From NCBI GenBank assembly GCA_964393815.1, contig CAYMUP010000005.1:1-41873 (forward strand): a stretch of DNA of 41,873 nt. The letters are read 5' to 3'. This document shows positions 22,826 to 30,754 of this stretch, one piece after another (within the stretch, counting starts at the first letter, position 1; each line of letters begins with the position of its first letter). The notes below the pieces were generated by a model, which saw nothing but the letters and a program-made list of their open reading frames with translations, had not been told where the DNA came from and searched no databases. Source of the DNA: JAGXIT01 sp964393815 (GTDB taxonomy: Bacteria; Patescibacteriota; Saccharimonadia; Saccharimonadales; UBA4665). Made by a program: the position numbers and the translations under genes.

Positions 22826-24834
22826 CCAAGACTGAAGCAACCGAGCGAATCGCCAAGCTCCGCGAACTCATCAATGACTACCGGTACCACTACCACGTAC
22901 TCGACGAATCTACCATGAGTGAAGCGGCGGCCGACAGTCTCAAGCATGAGCTTACCCAGCTCGAAGAGCAATATCCAGAGCTAGTGACTCCAGATAGCCC
23001 ATCGCAGCGTGTTGCAGGTGTTGCGCTGGACTCTTTCACAAAAGTGACGCACCGCTACCCCATGATGAGTTTGCAAGACGTTTTCAACCGCAGCGAGGTT
23101 GAAGCATGGGTCAAACGAACCGACAAACTTCTACCTGGGGCTACGCATGAATTTTTCTGTGATGTCAAAATGGACGGCCTCGCCTGCGCGCTTGTGTACC
23201 AAGACGGAGTACTTGTACAAGCAGTAACCCGTGGTGACAGTCGAGTCGGTGAAGACGTCACGGCAAATGTCCGGACAATCCAAAATGTACCGCTGCGACT
23301 GAGAAATGAAGTGAAATTTGCTCGTTTTCTCCAGGGGCGGACAGAAATCCGCGGTGAAATTATCATGACAAAGCCTGAGTTTGCGGCACTTAACGAGCGT
23401 CAAAAGGCCGCCGGAAAACCCGAGTTTGCAAACCCTCGCAACCTTGCCGCCGGAACCATCCGCCAGCTCGACCCTCGGCTTGTAGCCGAACGCCCACTTA
23501 GCTTTCGCGGGTATGACATGCTGCGCGAGGACCCCGGCGAAGTGCCAACCTACCGCTTCGCCTACGATACCATGGGAGCACTGGGGATTGCTCGCAACGT
23601 AGAAGCCAGTGTAGTGACCGGTATAGATGCGGTTATGGAGTTTGCTGACATGTGGGAGACAAAGCGGCACGCCCTGCCCTTCAACACCGACGGCCTGGTC
23701 ATAAAGGTCAATGACAGATCCCGCTACGCCGAGCTGGGAGTAGTCGGCAAAACGCCGCGCGGTGCTGTCGCCTACAAGTACGCGGCCGAAGAAGCCACTA
23801 CGGTGGTTAAGGACGTCGTTATTTCCATTGGTCGGACAGGCGCGGCTACACCGGTTGCGGTTTTTGACCCGGTGCAAGTCGCCGGGACCACAGTACAACA
23901 CGCCAGCCTGCACAATGCCGACGAAATCGCCCGACTCGACGTGCGGCGGGGCGACACAGTCATCATCTACAAGGCTGGCGACATCATTCCGCAAGTGGAG
24001 CGGGTGCTGACAGAATTGCGCCCCAAAGACAGTGCTCCGATTAGCTACGAAGCCGAACTGGCGCGTCAGTATCCCGAGCTAGCGTTTGACCGCGCGCCCG
24101 GCGAAGTTGTCTACCGGGTCAAAGGCTTAACTGGCCCCCTCATCTTGAAACGCGCTTTGCAACACTTTGCCTCAAAAGGCGCACTCGACATTGACACCTT
24201 GGGCGAGAAGAACGTGGAAGCCCTGGTCGACGCCGGCTATGTCAAAGACCTAGCAGATATTTACAGTCTAACGACCGAGCAGCTGTTGAAACTTGATCGT
24301 TTTGCCGACGTCTCGGCTCGTAAGCTGGTGGACGCTATCGCCGCCAAGCGTAACCCCCCGCTCGAGCGCTTTGTCTATGGCCTGGGCATACGGCACGTTG
24401 GGGTGCAGACGGCGATTGATCTTGTCAAGCAGTTTGGATCACTCGAAACACTTACTAACGCCACGCTTGATCAGCTCGAAGCTATCGAAGGCATCGGGGT
24501 GGTTGTGGCCGAGTCTGTGGCGGCTTGGTTTGCCGACGAAGACAACCTGGCACTCCTCACCAAGTTCAAAGCCTCAGGGGTCGTACCGCAGTATGAAGTA
24601 AAAACCGGCAAACTCGCCGGTCAAAACTTCGTCGTGACCGGTACTCTCGAAACCATGAGCCGAGACGAGGCAGCCGATCGGATTCGTGCGCTTGGCGGTA
24701 CTTTTCAATCGGCGGTCGCCAAAGACACCACTTACCTTGTCGCGGGCGGCAAAGTAGGCGCAAGCAAACTCAAGAAGGCTCAGTCCTACGGCACTCGCAT
24801 CATAAACGAAGCTGAGTTCCTAGAACTCTTATGA
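22822..24834 (+). CDS. ligA: NAD-dependent DNA ligase LigA without zinc-finger cysteines
   Basis: 670 residues from the ATG at 22822, which overlaps the upstream stop (ATGA). Domain Ia (YHYHVLDESTMSEAAADSL), adenylation domain with catalytic K116 (DVKMDG), motifs TRGDSRVGEDVTANVRTI and NPRNLAAGTIRQLDP, OB fold (SIGRTGAATPVAVFDPVQVA, then HNADEIARLDVRRGDTV), HhH region (GIRHVGVQTA; IEGIGVVVAESVAAWF) and a C-terminal BRCT domain (FVVTGTLETMSRDEAADRI). The four Cys of the usual zinc finger between OB and HhH are absent; that region reads PISYEAELARQYPELAF. The whole protein has only two Cys, both near K116. It seals nicks in replication and repair using NAD+. Confidence 0.95.
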   Translation: MTKTEATERIAKLRELINDYRYHYHVLDESTMSEAAADSLKHELTQLEEQYPELVTPDSPSQRVAGVALDSFTKVTHRYPMMSLQDVFNRSEVEAWVKRTDKLLPGATHEFFCDVKMDGLACALVYQDGVLVQAVTRGDSRVGEDVTANVRTIQNVPLRLRNEVKFARFLQGRTEIRGEIIMTKPEFAALNERQKAAGKPEFANPRNLAAGTIRQLDPRLVAERPLSFRGYDMLREDPGEVPTYRFAYDTMGALGIARNVEASVVTGIDAVMEFADMWETKRHALPFNTDGLVIKVNDRSRYAELGVVGKTPRGAVAYKYAAEEATTVVKDVVISIGRTGAATPVAVFDPVQVAGTTVQHASLHNADEIARLDVRRGDTVIIYKAGDIIPQVERVLTELRPKDSAPISYEAELARQYPELAFDRAPGEVVYRVKGLTGPLILKRALQHFASKGALDIDTLGEKNVEALVDAGYVKDLADIYSLTTEQLLKLDRFADVSARKLVDAIAAKRNPPLERFVYGLGIRHVGVQTAIDLVKQFGSLETLTNATLDQLEAIEGIGVVVAESVAAWFADEDNLALLTKFKASGVVPQYEVKTGKLAGQNFVVTGTLETMSRDEAADRIRALGGTFQSAVAKDTTYLVAGGKVGASKLKKAQSYGTRIINEAEFLELL

Positions 24835-24977
24835 AAGCGATTTACGAGGAAGATTTCCATGCCAGGATAGCACTTTGCCTCATGAGTTTGAACTGAAGTC
24901 CTACGCCATTATTTGTTCTGTTCAGGCAGAATGCAAAAAATATATTGCTGAAAGTAAGCAACCGAAAGAGCTTTTTT

Positions 24978-25006
24978 TTGACGACAATTTCGGATATGCT
25001 TATGGT
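24978..25006 (+). promoter_or_regulatory. Promoter of the anchored surface protein
   Basis: TTGACG (24978-24983) and TATGGT (25001-25006) are 17 nt apart. This places the start near 25013, just before the AAGGAG site at 25023. Confidence 0.45.
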
Positions 25007-25033
25007 AAGAGAAAACATCTTGAAGGAGTGGGC

Positions 25034-26485
25034 ATGCAAGACGATAGACAAAATGTAGGTAATCCAGTAAACCGGCGCAGAGAATTTGCCGACCAGGTGA
25101 GTGATTCGACGTTTGAAGCGCATAGCTTAGAAACGGGAGTCGAAACCGAATCTGTTCCCGTGAGCCAGCCCGACAAACTTGACATAGTGTCTTTTGATCC
25201 CGCGCCTGAAAAAGCGCCAATGGCTTCAACGATTATTCAGCCTACTGAGCCAAAATATACCCCAGAGATTGAAAACCCGCTAGAATCAGAAACCTCAGAC
25301 GTCGCATCGACTGATGAGACTCGAGACGACTTGCCTCACGAAGAAGAATCGTCTTCGGCGAGCGATACCGAGCGCATTAGCCCCATGACTGAGCGCTCCG
25401 AGAACAACCTTACGGCAGAGGAACAAACCAAAGCACAACTAGAGGTAACTGAAACGACACCAGTTGCCGCACCTGAGGTGAGTAAAGAAGGTCAGCCACA
25501 AGAACCCCCCCATACTAGAGCTGCTGAGACTTCAAAAGATTTTTTTGCCACAAACAATGAGCAGATAAAACCAGTCGATGACGAGCATCTGCTTGCGGCC
25601 CACAACGTTACTCCCCATCATTTTGCACTTGGTAAAATCCTGATCCCCTTACTCGCCATTTTGATTGGAGGTGTTTTGGCCTTCGGAGCCTATAAATTTA
25701 TCACAACCTCCCGGCACAATTCTCAGGTTAATAACACGTTCGAGCAGGCACTCGCCAACACATTTTCAACAAAATCTTTTACGAAACAAGTTGTATACAA
25801 CCAGGCCAACTACACTGAGTCAAACTACGACGTAAGCGATGTCAGAAAGCCTAAGATGTCGGCCAAGACCTTCGTCACTGCCGGTGGCGTCAGCGGCTTT
25901 GGTGCCGAGGGCTACAGCACGCTTGAAAATGGCTATGTCAAATTTAGCGTGACCAACCCATCAGACGCTCAAAAACAATTCGCCGACAAATGGATTCAAG
26001 TGCGCAAAGACGGCAAAATACCGCCGACTGTCGACGCGAATTTGCTCGAGTTGTATGACGTGAGATTTACTGCCTTTGGACTTACTTCACTCGGCAATTT
26101 TACGACTGCTCAGCAAAAAACCCTTACCGACTACATCAAACAAAACAAGGTTTTTGTGTACGAACCTTTTGCGGTAAAAACACAGCGGAGCAATGCCGAA
26201 AACCTCTACATGTTCCCGGTTACTGCCGAAGCCAGAAAAATAGCCGCTCTGAGCAAAAAAATCGCCGATATGGTTGGCTACGGCATGGCGCCTGATCTGT
26301 CAAAATCTAAAGCTAGCTTTAAAGCCAATCTTTGGGTCAATGCCGACACCGAGCGCATCGTCCAAATAGAAACCACGAAAAACGGCCAGCCGGTCTCCTA
26401 CAATTTCTACAATTTTGACAAGACAACGCTACCAACAGAACCCAGCGCCGAACTAGGTTGGAGCGATTACGCGGCCGACAAATAG
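25034..26485 (+). CDS. Anchored protein with acidic cytoplasmic tail and extracytoplasmic domain
   Basis: 483 residues from the ATG at 25034. This start is chosen because AAGGAG lies 5 nt upstream and a promoter sits inside the longer open frame. Residues 1-200 are acidic and Pro/Glu/Thr-rich and look disordered. One membrane helix follows at about 205-228 (ILIPLLAILIGGVLAFGAYKF). The outer domain of about 250 residues has repeated strand patterns and an ending YNFYNFDKTTLP; it resembles LppX/DUF-type lipoprotein-like folds only in general style (VWVNADTERIVQIE-like strands). Type II topology. No catalytic motif is seen. Probably a surface or envelope protein. Confidence 0.6.
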   Translation: MQDDRQNVGNPVNRRREFADQVSDSTFEAHSLETGVETESVPVSQPDKLDIVSFDPAPEKAPMASTIIQPTEPKYTPEIENPLESETSDVASTDETRDDLPHEEESSSASDTERISPMTERSENNLTAEEQTKAQLEVTETTPVAAPEVSKEGQPQEPPHTRAAETSKDFFATNNEQIKPVDDEHLLAAHNVTPHHFALGKILIPLLAILIGGVLAFGAYKFITTSRHNSQVNNTFEQALANTFSTKSFTKQVVYNQANYTESNYDVSDVRKPKMSAKTFVTAGGVSGFGAEGYSTLENGYVKFSVTNPSDAQKQFADKWIQVRKDGKIPPTVDANLLELYDVRFTAFGLTSLGNFTTAQQKTLTDYIKQNKVFVYEPFAVKTQRSNAENLYMFPVTAEARKIAALSKKIADMVGYGMAPDLSKSKASFKANLWVNADTERIVQIETTKNGQPVSYNFYNFDKTTLPTEPSAELGWSDYAADK

Positions 26486-26528
26486 GTCTGCTGAACTGTA
26501 AAACCACGTCTTCTCCCGCCCATGCGGC

Positions 26529-26692
26529 TTGACAGATTGTAGCCGACCGTTTATGCTTATGGTAGTTCGTGCGCTTACAAAGCGGCGCTTGACCAAACAA
26601 ATATAGTTAAAACAAAATACGTTTGAACACTCACCCGCCGCGGGTGGGCGCGCACGAAACAAAAACTGAGCCTGTGGGCTCAGTTTTTTGTA
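26529..26692 (+). ncRNA. Candidate small RNA with own promoter and terminator
   Basis: Consensus promoter TTGACA (26529-26534), 17 nt, TATGCT (26552-26557) gives RNA from about 26564. It ends at a strong terminator, ACTGAGCC (26665-26672) / GGCTCAGT (26677-26684) plus TTTTTT. The about 127-nt RNA is closed by TTCGTGCGC (26566-26574) with GCGCACGAA (26650-26658). It also holds small hairpins AAGC-GGC-GCTT and CACCCG-CCG-CGGGTG (26632-26646), separated by an A-rich open stretch. No ORF of note. Not recognised as 6S, SRP, tmRNA or RNase P. Confidence 0.6.
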
Positions 26693-26756
26693 TAGAGCAA
26701 CGTATAGCTAGCCAGCAGTTGAAATGTTTGACATATTATGCTAGACTATTCATACT

Positions 26757-27650
26757 ATGAATTCCCTACAAGTCAGACCAGAGCACGTTAATGCTCTGAG
26801 GGCGGTCGATTTACGTCTTGCCTTTGGCAATCACGGCTACATAGACTATATACCTAAAGTTGGTTCTGCAGTGCTTGCTGTTACCGACGAGGAGTACGAA
26901 ATCGCTCATGACTTTGTACAGGATTTGCACGTCGAAAGAGGTGATGTGTTTACGCAGGAAGGTGTCGCTCACAACGGAAGCAGCCCTGGCCAAAGCCTCT
27001 TTTCAGCGTTGGAATGGCATATTGGAGCGCACAAATATATCGAGTCAGATGTTTTCGCCGCCTTGCAGCAGTTTGACAAGCAGTATAAGGATCAGAGTGA
27101 AAGTTTTCCGGAAAGCTCTTTTTCAACAATTTGGAATAACCTCCGCTCTCTTCAGGTAATCGACCCAGTCCACTACGCTCTCGGACTTGCTGTTGCCAAG
27201 CGCATACCCAGCTACTACGCAGATATGTCTGCCGAAGATTACCAGAAATGGGACGAGTCTGTGGAAAAAGCAACAAAACGAATACCCAAACCGGTCCTCG
27301 CAGCTGCCTGCTTCTTTATGCGGCCAATATTTGAACATCTAGACTTTAATAGACGCAATCAAGCTACTCTTGACGCTTTAGGAAATATTGCGCTCAAGAT
27401 GTCATCCGACAATTCCGAAAAACCAGTATTAGCGTACATGGGTGGTCAGGCACACGCTCGACCAATTTTATCCGCTCTTTGTAGCGCTGCCGTCGACTAC
27501 TCTGCTACTTCTTTTTATCCTCACGGCAACAGTCGCAAGCTGCGCATATATGGCCGTCAAATTGGTAGCCTTTTGCATATGTGCGAAAGCAACACGACTA
27601 ATTTTCAAAAACAATGGCTTGATACTATCAGCCAAAACCAGAAATTATAG
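26757..27650 (+). CDS. Protein of unknown function, 297 residues
   Basis: A soluble-looking protein with no signal peptide. Strands alternate with long helices. Segments such as VGSAVLAVTDEEYEIAHDFV, IDPVHYALGLAVAKRIPSYY and PVLAYMGGQAHARPILSALC are well ordered. The Gly-Gly-Gln-Ala-His stretch and the layout recall the TraB/ChaN/EreA-like fold, in which His and Glu residues bind metal or haem, but this is a weak impression. A promoter TTGAAA (26719-26724), 17 nt, TAGACT (26742-26747) ends 9 nt before the ATG, so the mRNA is probably leaderless. Monocistronic. Confidence 0.55.
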   Translation: MNSLQVRPEHVNALRAVDLRLAFGNHGYIDYIPKVGSAVLAVTDEEYEIAHDFVQDLHVERGDVFTQEGVAHNGSSPGQSLFSALEWHIGAHKYIESDVFAALQQFDKQYKDQSESFPESSFSTIWNNLRSLQVIDPVHYALGLAVAKRIPSYYADMSAEDYQKWDESVEKATKRIPKPVLAAACFFMRPIFEHLDFNRRNQATLDALGNIALKMSSDNSEKPVLAYMGGQAHARPILSALCSAAVDYSATSFYPHGNSRKLRIYGRQIGSLLHMCESNTTNFQKQWLDTISQNQKL

Positions 27651-28004
27651 CAAGGGCTGCAGGACGATTATTTAACTCATTGTGGTCTAATTATTTTTCC
27701 TGACGAAGCAGGGGCTTCCTGGTACACGTGGTAGCTAGCTGCACTGCCAACGGCCAACTCGATCGTTAAAACAACTCAGATGACGACATAGTTTGCGCCG
27801 ATAGTATTTCTGAGTGTGACAGCGATGTCAAGGCAGGGATATAGTCGAGCGTATACCCGAGGAAGATACTAGACAGATCATATGCTGGAAAAATATGCGG
27901 CGACATGCCTCTCAGGTTGAACATTATTGCGCGGCCGGAGATGCGATGTGTCGGCCAAGGCAGCGTCAGGCGCTATTACAATTGGGCATATGGCAGCAGA
28001 GGGT
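27651..28004. other. Non-coding gap
   Basis: 354 nt with no convincing gene, tRNA or strong hairpin. The right end contains the -35-like TTGGGC (27982-27987) of the next gene. Confidence 0.6.
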
Positions 28005-28010
28005 TATAAT
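28005..28010 (+). promoter_or_regulatory. -10 box 6 nt before the ATG (leaderless)
   Basis: TATAAT, 17 nt after TTGGGC, ends 6 nt before the ATG at 28017. Confidence 0.55.
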
Positions 28011-28016
28011 ACCAGT

Positions 28017-28637
28017 ATGAATATTACAGTCTTTGGCGCAACAGGACGTGTCGGCAGTCTCGTTGTAGAAAAATTACTCGCTGGTGGCCACAATGTCAGC
28101 GCATTTACTCACGGTACACATCATTTTGCAGATAATACCCGGGTGAGGATTATCGCCGGTGATATTCACAAGTCGGACGATATCGAAAAGGCGCTGAATG
28201 ATACAGAGGCCGTCATTAGCTGCCTCGGAAGCTGGCATACGCCAACAAAAGATATTCTCACCGCCGCGATGACATCGATCGTGCCGATAGCCGAAAAACA
28301 TGGTATCAAGCGAGTTATCTCCCTTACTGGCTCAGCAGCCTGCGCACCAGGCGACCACCTCAGTATTATCGACAGACTCAATCGAAGTATGCTTAGCTTG
28401 ATCGCGCCAAAAATACTAAAAGACGGCGAAGCGCATATACGACTCTTGGCGGAAAGTACGATAGATTGGACAGTTATTCGCTCACCGGTGATGACAAATA
28501 AGGACGATGCCAAATATCGGCTTAACATGAATTCGCCCAGCCCGCTCGCAACAATTCCTCGAGCAGCCGTCGTCGCTGCGTTAGTCGACTCTCTGGAAGA
28601 CAGGCGGTTTATCGGCGCCGCACCCTATATTCATTAA
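28017..28637 (+). CDS. NAD(P)-binding atypical SDR (NmrA / BVR-B-like)
   Basis: 206 residues from the ATG at 28017. This start is preferred over earlier in-frame starts because the -10 box is 6 nt upstream and the Rossmann strand begins at residue 2. Nucleotide loop GATGRVGSLVVEKLLAGGH, then a short Asp patch (IAGDIHKSDDIEKAL), VISCLGSW, RVISLTGSAA and WTVIRSPVMTN, all as in NmrA-like reductases. The YxxxK pair of classical SDRs is absent, as is normal for this subgroup. Probably a flavin/biliverdin-type reductase or redox sensor; substrate unknown. Confidence 0.8.
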   Translation: MNITVFGATGRVGSLVVEKLLAGGHNVSAFTHGTHHFADNTRVRIIAGDIHKSDDIEKALNDTEAVISCLGSWHTPTKDILTAAMTSIVPIAEKHGIKRVISLTGSAACAPGDHLSIIDRLNRSMLSLIAPKILKDGEAHIRLLAESTIDWTVIRSPVMTNKDDAKYRLNMNSPSPLATIPRAAVVAALVDSLEDRRFIGAAPYIH

Positions 28638-28761
28638 TAGGCTCATTCTTGCCTGCAATAGCTTTTTTCAAAAACGGAGCTGTGGTGCTGTCGTGTACGT
28701 CAGCAACTTGTTGCGGCGTGCCATGAGCGACGATAAGTCGACGGCATGCGCTACATTGCAT
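28609..28761 (-). pseudogene. Remnant of a UvrA-like C-terminus
   Basis: 50 codons (ATG 28761, TAA 28609-28611). The core reads RLIVAHGTPQQVADVHDSTT and APFLKKAI. This is close to the end of UvrA and UvrA-like (DrrC-type) ATPases, where G-T-P-E-x-V-A is followed by a T-G-x-(Y/F)-L-K block. The DLGPEGG segment that should come before is lost. It overlaps the 3' end of the reductase gene by 29 nt. Likely a decayed gene tail. Confidence 0.45.
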
Positions 28762-28952
28762 TATTTGAACGGATATATTGCAGGATAGGTAGGGATCTTT
28801 GCTTTTAGCGACTGATATTGTGGCACACTATAGCCATCGAGCGCAGATTTATATGCGGCCGAGTACTGACGAGCATTTGGACCATCCAAGAGTGTACAAA
28901 GATTCACACGAATAATGAGTGAGTGACCTTTCGGTGCATCGTTTCCATCAAC
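28761..28952 (-). other. Coding-like frame without a start
   Basis: 63 codons before TAA, without ATG; a GTG start would leave about 48. The segment LCTLLDGPNARQYSAAYKSA looks like real protein. It sits directly before the UvrA-like remnant (TAATG junction). Probably another decayed piece; no family recognised. Confidence 0.25.
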
Positions 28953-28968
28953 TCAAGTTCAAATGCGC

Positions 28969-29012
28969 TTAAAATATAAATAACACACCTTTGACGATGT
29001 GTTATTTATATT
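28969..29012 (-). terminator. Terminator of tRNA-Trp
   Basis: A perfect 15-bp stem, AATATAAATAACACA with TGTGTTATTTATATT (28973-28987, 28998-29012) and a 10-nt loop. It is followed on the minus strand by TTTTAAG and abuts the tRNA 3' end. Confidence 0.75.
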
Positions 29013-29087
29013 GGCAGGGGTGACAGGACTTGAACCTGCAACCAACGGTTTTGGAGACCGCTACTCTACCAATTGAGCTACACCCCT
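29012..29087 (-). tRNA. tRNA-Trp (anticodon CCA)
   Basis: Minus strand: acceptor AGGGGTG / CACCCCT, D-arm GTAGCTCAATTGGTAGAG, anticodon stem-loop CGGTCTCCAAAACCG (anticodon CCA), T-loop TTCAAGT, discriminator G, encoded CCA. The only UGG decoder here; UGA remains a stop in this genome. Confidence 0.95.
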
Positions 29088-29286
29088 ATAGTTAGTAATG
29101 AGACAAACCTACGGTTTTTTCTCCTATGCCCGGCCAAAAATATCATAATGGGCTCGGACCACTCTCTTCCCTTCGCATGCCTGTGAAGTCGGAACAGATG
29201 GATTATAGCAAAACAAGGGGGTGTTTTGCCACTACCTTATTGTGTTCTCTCAGGTGGAGTTCAGGCTAGGTGTATATTGTAAGAGC

Positions 29287-29826
29287 ATGAAACCACAAGA
29301 AAAAACCTTTATCATAGTCGGTACCAGCGCAATTTTACTTGCTGCAGGCATCGGCGGCTCTTACCTATTTTTTGCCAAAGACAATTCTACTGCGTCTACA
29401 GCCAGCACGTCAGCAACTAGTGCCCAAGCGACATCGGACGATACAGCAACCACACCCAGCACAGCATCGAGCGGAGAAAGCAGCTCAAACACAACCGCTA
29501 CCGGCGCCAGCACAACGACCAGCAGCGGCTACAAAGAGGGCACTTATTCAGCAGATACAAGCTACTCCGTCCCGCTTGGGTATTCAAACAGCATTGGCGT
29601 GAGCGTCACCATCAAAGATGGTGTCGTGACGGCCGTAAAAACCACCCAGAATTACACTGACCGAGAATCAGGAATGTATATTGATAGTTTCGAGAGCTCA
29701 CTGCAGAACGCTGTGGTCGGTAAATCAATTGGCAGCTTGCAGCTAAACCGAATCGGTGGCGCGACGCTCACAACCGTAGCCTTCGACGATGCGCTTGATA
29801 GCATACGAAACGATGCTAAAGTCTGA
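29287..29826 (+). CDS. Exported FMN-binding domain protein
   Basis: 179 residues from the ATG at 29287. An N-terminal helix (about 8-29, FIIVGTSAILLAAGIGGSYL) is followed by a Ser/Thr/Ala-rich linker (about 33-80) and then an FMN_bind domain (YKEGTYSADTSYSVPLGYSN; VSVTIKDGVVTAVK). The C-terminal LNRIGGATLTT is the place of the flavinylation motif D-x-x-(S/T)-G-A-T; T160 would carry the FMN. Ser is replaced by Gly and Asp by Asn, a relaxed version. It is coupled to apbE, which makes covalent flavinylation likely. Role: an extracytoplasmic electron carrier. Confidence 0.8.
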   Translation: MKPQEKTFIIVGTSAILLAAGIGGSYLFFAKDNSTASTASTSATSAQATSDDTATTPSTASSGESSSNTTATGASTTTSSGYKEGTYSADTSYSVPLGYSNSIGVSVTIKDGVVTAVKTTQNYTDRESGMYIDSFESSLQNAVVGKSIGSLQLNRIGGATLTTVAFDDALDSIRNDAKV

Positions 29827-30670
29827 TAGTCTGTACGAGTTCGATGCCCTTGGCACACACTGGTCGTTAGAGATTCTGGGTGGCACTTGGTGTAAAGACG
29901 ATCGAGAGACCGTGCTGGGCGTAGTAACCACGTTCGAAGACGCCTACACTCGATTTCGAGACAGCTCGCTCATTGGCAAGCTAAACATTCATAAAGTCAT
30001 TCTGAGCCCGCCCCAGGAGTTAGTCGATATGTTTGTTTTTGCCGAAAAAATGCACGTTGCTAGCCAAGGATCATTCAACATCTCTGTCTCCGGCGCACTC
30101 GATCGTCTCGGCTATGGAGATAAATCGCGCGCAACAAGTGTAAAGCGCAATTTTTGGAATGAAGTGAAATACAACAGAGACAAAATTACAATCCCAGGTG
30201 AAACCACCGTTGACCTCGGGGGTTTTGGCAAGGGCTGGCTGATCGATAAACTCGGTGTTGTTTTAGAACGCCTCGGGCATAAATACTTTGTTATAAATGG
30301 TGGCGGTGATATTTTGGTGCAGGCAGCCGAACCAATCGAACTAGGTCTGGAGCACCCCTTCGACGCTGGACAGATTATTGGCACAACACAAATAAAACAA
30401 GGTGCATTAGCGGTGAGTTCAACCATCAAACGGCGTTGGAAATCTGATAATAAACTTCACCACCACATCATCGACCCGAAGACGGCCGCTTCAAGCGAGA
30501 CTGATATCATTAGTAGCTACGTAAAAGGCCCTAGCGCCCTCATAGCTGACACATGCGCCACTATCTTCCTGTTGTGCCCGGAACTAGTGCCCCAACTCGA
30601 AAAAACGTTTGGCCTTAAAACAATCCTCATCACCCAAGACCAACTTGCTGAAAAAAGTAACAGCATGTAA
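29813..30670 (+). CDS. apbE: FAD:protein FMN transferase (ApbE)
   Basis: 285 residues from the ATG at 29813, or 293 from 29789; both overlap the FMN-binding gene. Family blocks: FDALGTHWSLEI, SVSGALDRLGYG, TTVDLGGFGKGWLIDKL, YFVINGGGDI, HHHIIDPKTAASS and the metal site ALIADTCATIFLL. It moves FMN from FAD to a Thr of the target protein, using Mg2+. No signal peptide or lipobox is seen although its presumed target is exported. So it either acts in the cytoplasm before export or its true N-terminus differs. Pairing with the FMN-binding gene is strong contextual support. Confidence 0.9.
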   Translation: MLKSDSLYEFDALGTHWSLEILGGTWCKDDRETVLGVVTTFEDAYTRFRDSSLIGKLNIHKVILSPPQELVDMFVFAEKMHVASQGSFNISVSGALDRLGYGDKSRATSVKRNFWNEVKYNRDKITIPGETTVDLGGFGKGWLIDKLGVVLERLGHKYFVINGGGDILVQAAEPIELGLEHPFDAGQIIGTTQIKQGALAVSSTIKRRWKSDNKLHHHIIDPKTAASSETDIISSYVKGPSALIADTCATIFLLCPELVPQLEKTFGLKTILITQDQLAEKSNSM

Positions 30671-30754
30671 CCAGATTTGTTAACCCTTATTCCTATTTCA
30701 TCAAATGAAGTGAAGCTTAACGAAGTTAGAGAAAGTATTCCGAGTGAAATGAAC

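Noticed and set aside
23131..23994. Long minus-strand open frame inside ligA (287 codons)
   Set aside because: Antisense shadow of a GC-richer conserved gene; no ribosome site or family motif.
24831..24896. 21-codon ORF overlapping the ligA stop as ATGA
   Set aside because: Very short, no conserved feature, and the next real gene has its own promoter and ribosome site at 24978-25028. Left out as unsupported.
24995..26564. Shared 13-mer TATGCTTATGGTA in two promoters (24995 and 26552)
   Set aside because: Spacing to the -35 boxes differs, and 13-mers are expected to repeat by chance in a window of this size.
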